From the NCBI RefSeq assembly GCF_900111175.1, contig NZ_FOGI01000017.1:94326-158325 (forward strand): a stretch of DNA of 64,000 bases, in the 5' to 3' direction. Below are positions 62,559 through 64,000 of this stretch, piece after piece (position 1 is the first letter of the stretch; every line of letters begins with the position of its first letter). Origin of the DNA: Actinokineospora terrae. GTDB taxonomy: Bacteria > Actinomycetota > Actinomycetes > Mycobacteriales > Pseudonocardiaceae. The notes under the pieces are model-generated. The model saw nothing but the letters and a program-made list of their open reading frames with translations, had not been told where the DNA came from and did not search any database. A program made the translations under genes and the position numbers.

Positions 62559-63128
62559 TCAGGCCGCGTCGTGGATGACGACGGTCAGCGGCTGCTGGTT
62601 CGCCGCGATCCCGGTCGCGTAGTTGCGCTGCACCCTGGCCCGCTCCGCGGCGCTCGGCTGCGCGTTCGCGCAGCTGACCGGGGCGGAGCTGCCCGACATC
62701 AGGTCCGAGCACAGCCCGGTCCGGTTGTCGGGCAGGCCCAGGTTGTGGCCGAGCTCGTGGGTGATGATGCGGGTCTTGTTGTAGCCCTGGTCGACGGCCT
62801 GCTTGCCGAACCACACCTGCGCCGATCCGGTGGAGCGGACCGGTCCGAGGGTGGCCCGCGGCCAGCCCGGGTCGGACACGATGCGGATGTTGACCCGCTG
62901 GCCCGAGGTCGCCTTCACGAGCTTGACGTTCGGCGCCGCCGCGTTCCAGATGCCCGCGGCCGCGGCGATCTCGGTGCGGTACTGGCTGGCGCCGGAGTCG
63001 TCGTAGGTCAGGGTGGTGACCAGTGCCGCCGAGTCCTGGGCCGCGGTGGCCGGGGTGGCGACCCCGACCACGACGGCGGCGCCGAGGAAGGCGTTCGCCG
63101 CGATCAACGCGAGCGTTCGTCGTTGCAT
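62559..63128 (-). CDS. Snapalysin-type small neutral metalloprotease (M7)
   Basis: 189 aa. Signal peptide (MQRRTLALIAANAFLGAAVV ... ATA), then a compact M7 metalloprotease with HELGHNLGLPD: zinc ligands His124, His128 and Asp134, catalytic Glu125, the family hallmark. AGGAG lies 8 nt before ATG 63128. In Streptomyces, snapalysin genes usually have a divergent LysR partner; none is present here. Confidence 0.92.
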   Translation of the reverse strand: MQRRTLALIAANAFLGAAVVVGVATPATAAQDSAALVTTLTYDDSGASQYRTEIAAAAGIWNAAAPNVKLVKATSGQRVNIRIVSDPGWPRATLGPVRSTGSAQVWFGKQAVDQGYNKTRIITHELGHNLGLPDNRTGLCSDLMSGSSAPVSCANAQPSAAERARVQRNYATGIAANQQPLTVVIHDAA

Positions 63129-63312
63129 GGGTATCTCCTGGTGTTGTGCGACCCGCCGGGACGGGTCGAACCCGGGTGGTTGCCATGCGGTCGGCCACGC
63201 CGAAGGGACGGCGACGACGTCGAACCTGCCGCTGCTCAACGCACGGGGCACCCGGTCGACGCGGTGCCCCGTGACCATGGGTACTCGGTGCTCCTGGAGA
63301 TCCAGTGCAATA

Positions 63313-63326
63313 GTGACCGCGATCAC
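63313..63326. promoter_or_regulatory. CRP/GlxR-type dyad
   Basis: GTGA-CCGCGA-TCAC, a perfect match to the GTGA-N6-TCAC core of CRP-family sites, flanked by A on both sides. It lies about 185 bp upstream of snapalysin and 200 bp before the rrn promoter. Which gene it serves is uncertain. Confidence 0.5.
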
Positions 63327-63527
63327 AGGGTTTGACTTTCCCAGGGCGGGGAAGCTCCATAAGTGAACGACGGGTGTCCGCGCGGCTATCGTGATCAGCG
63401 GAAACTCCCCTTCCGGGGTGGTCGTGGCCCGTGTCGGGCGGTTTGCGGGCCCGGCGCTGGTGATTGCGCCGGATGTGTTGGGGCGCAAGGGTTTCCGGGG
63501 TTGCGTTGGCGCTAGGGGACCCCCGAT

Positions 63528-63556
63528 TTGATCCCGCGTTGGCGGCCGTGTAACTT
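63528..63556 (+). promoter_or_regulatory. Candidate rrn promoter
   Basis: TTGATC (63528-63533), a 17-bp spacer, and TAACTT (63551-63556) give a good sigma-70-like match about 250 bp upstream of 16S. Actinobacterial rrn operons usually have several promoters; others may exist here. Confidence 0.5.
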
Positions 63557-63672
63557 TCTTCTTGTCAGCGGAACGGGCCGGGAAAACCGGAACGGAGCGG
63601 ACACAAGAACTTCAGCGGTAACCAGCCTCGGATGAGGTCGCCCTTCGGTGGCGGTTGATTCGGATGTGCGTG

Positions 63673-63698
63673 TGTTGTTTGAGAACTCAACAGTGTGC
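63673..63698 (+). promoter_or_regulatory. rrn leader antitermination-type box
   Basis: The segment containing TTGTTTGAGAACTCAACAG followed by TGTGCC is the conserved actinobacterial 16S leader motif that precedes the pre-rRNA processing stem. It confirms that the 16S gene downstream is a real operon start. Confidence 0.7.
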
Positions 63699-63805
63699 CG
63701 ATTTAAGCCAGTAGAGCTTGAATGATTGAACCCCATTTGTGGGTTCCTTTGAGATGAATTGATGCCAGTTTGGTGTCTTTTTGTCAGGCAATAACTCTTA
63801 AAGCA

Positions 63806-64000
<195 letters not shown>

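Larger units (their letters stand above)
63129..63805. other. Promoter and leader region of the rRNA operon (and snapalysin upstream region)
   Basis: No protein gene in 677 bp. The left part serves snapalysin and contains a CRP-like dyad (63313-63326). The right half is progressively A/T-rich and carries the candidate rrn promoter (63528-63556) and the leader box (63673-63698). Confidence 0.6.

Overview
The window is very GC-rich actinobacterial chromosome with near-exclusive G/C third codon positions, many GTG/TTG starts and leaderless-looking genes. The 16S rRNA 5' end at the right edge, a mycobacterial-type mce lipid-import operon, abundant secreted peptidases and LAL/PucR regulators point to a mycelial member of the Pseudonocardiales (Saccharothrix/Actinokineospora-like). 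Genus is an inference; only about 195 nt of 16S are present.

Left part (1-20 kb): the 5' end of a secreted chitin/cellulose-active LPMO behind a perfect DasR-type operator; a topoisomerase IV pair, parE and parC, with parC split by a 327-residue intein; two giant ATP-binding LuxR (LAL) regulators flanking a streptogrisin-like protease; a secreted intradiol dioxygenase; a GntR regulator; a GDP-fucose-synthase-like epimerase; surE; a STAS protein; and a TrmB/LuxR hybrid regulator.

Middle (20-37 kb): a complete mce system in one translationally coupled run (secreted protein, mceG ATPase, yrbE-A, yrbE-B, mceA to mceF; neighbours overlap by 1-4 nt). It is surrounded by four paralogous PucR-type regulators (one upstream, three downstream) and a convergent small lipoprotein gene. 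This looks like a self-contained lipid or sterol uptake island with its own regulators.

Right-middle (36-47 kb): a HAF-repeat secreted protein, two tandem secreted peptidases (trypsin-like and M14 carboxypeptidase) that carry almost identical C-terminal P domains, an XRE-type regulator, a PfkB sugar kinase, a PF04672 methyltransferase, and a LysR/SnoaL divergent pair whose SnoaL gene carries a late nonsense codon.

Right part (47-64 kb): an EI24-like membrane protein, an ABC exporter, a LytS/LytTR two-component pair followed by an operon of two sodium:solute (acetate-type) symporters with small partner membrane proteins, then an HNH lipoprotein, a trypsin-like protease, paaZ, a COG4315 lipoprotein, snapalysin and the start of an rRNA operon.

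The least explained material is intergenic: a dispersed element present three times (9.6, 42.4 and 45.1 kb) that combines paired DnaA-box-like sites (clear in two copies), a TAGACT box and a fully conserved GC-rich hairpin; a nine-unit 26-27 bp tandem array joined to a long RNA-type hairpin whose mismatches are all G-U wobbles, just upstream of the symporter operon; and the 9-mer CCACWGTGG, found at least ten times, often forcing rare codons.
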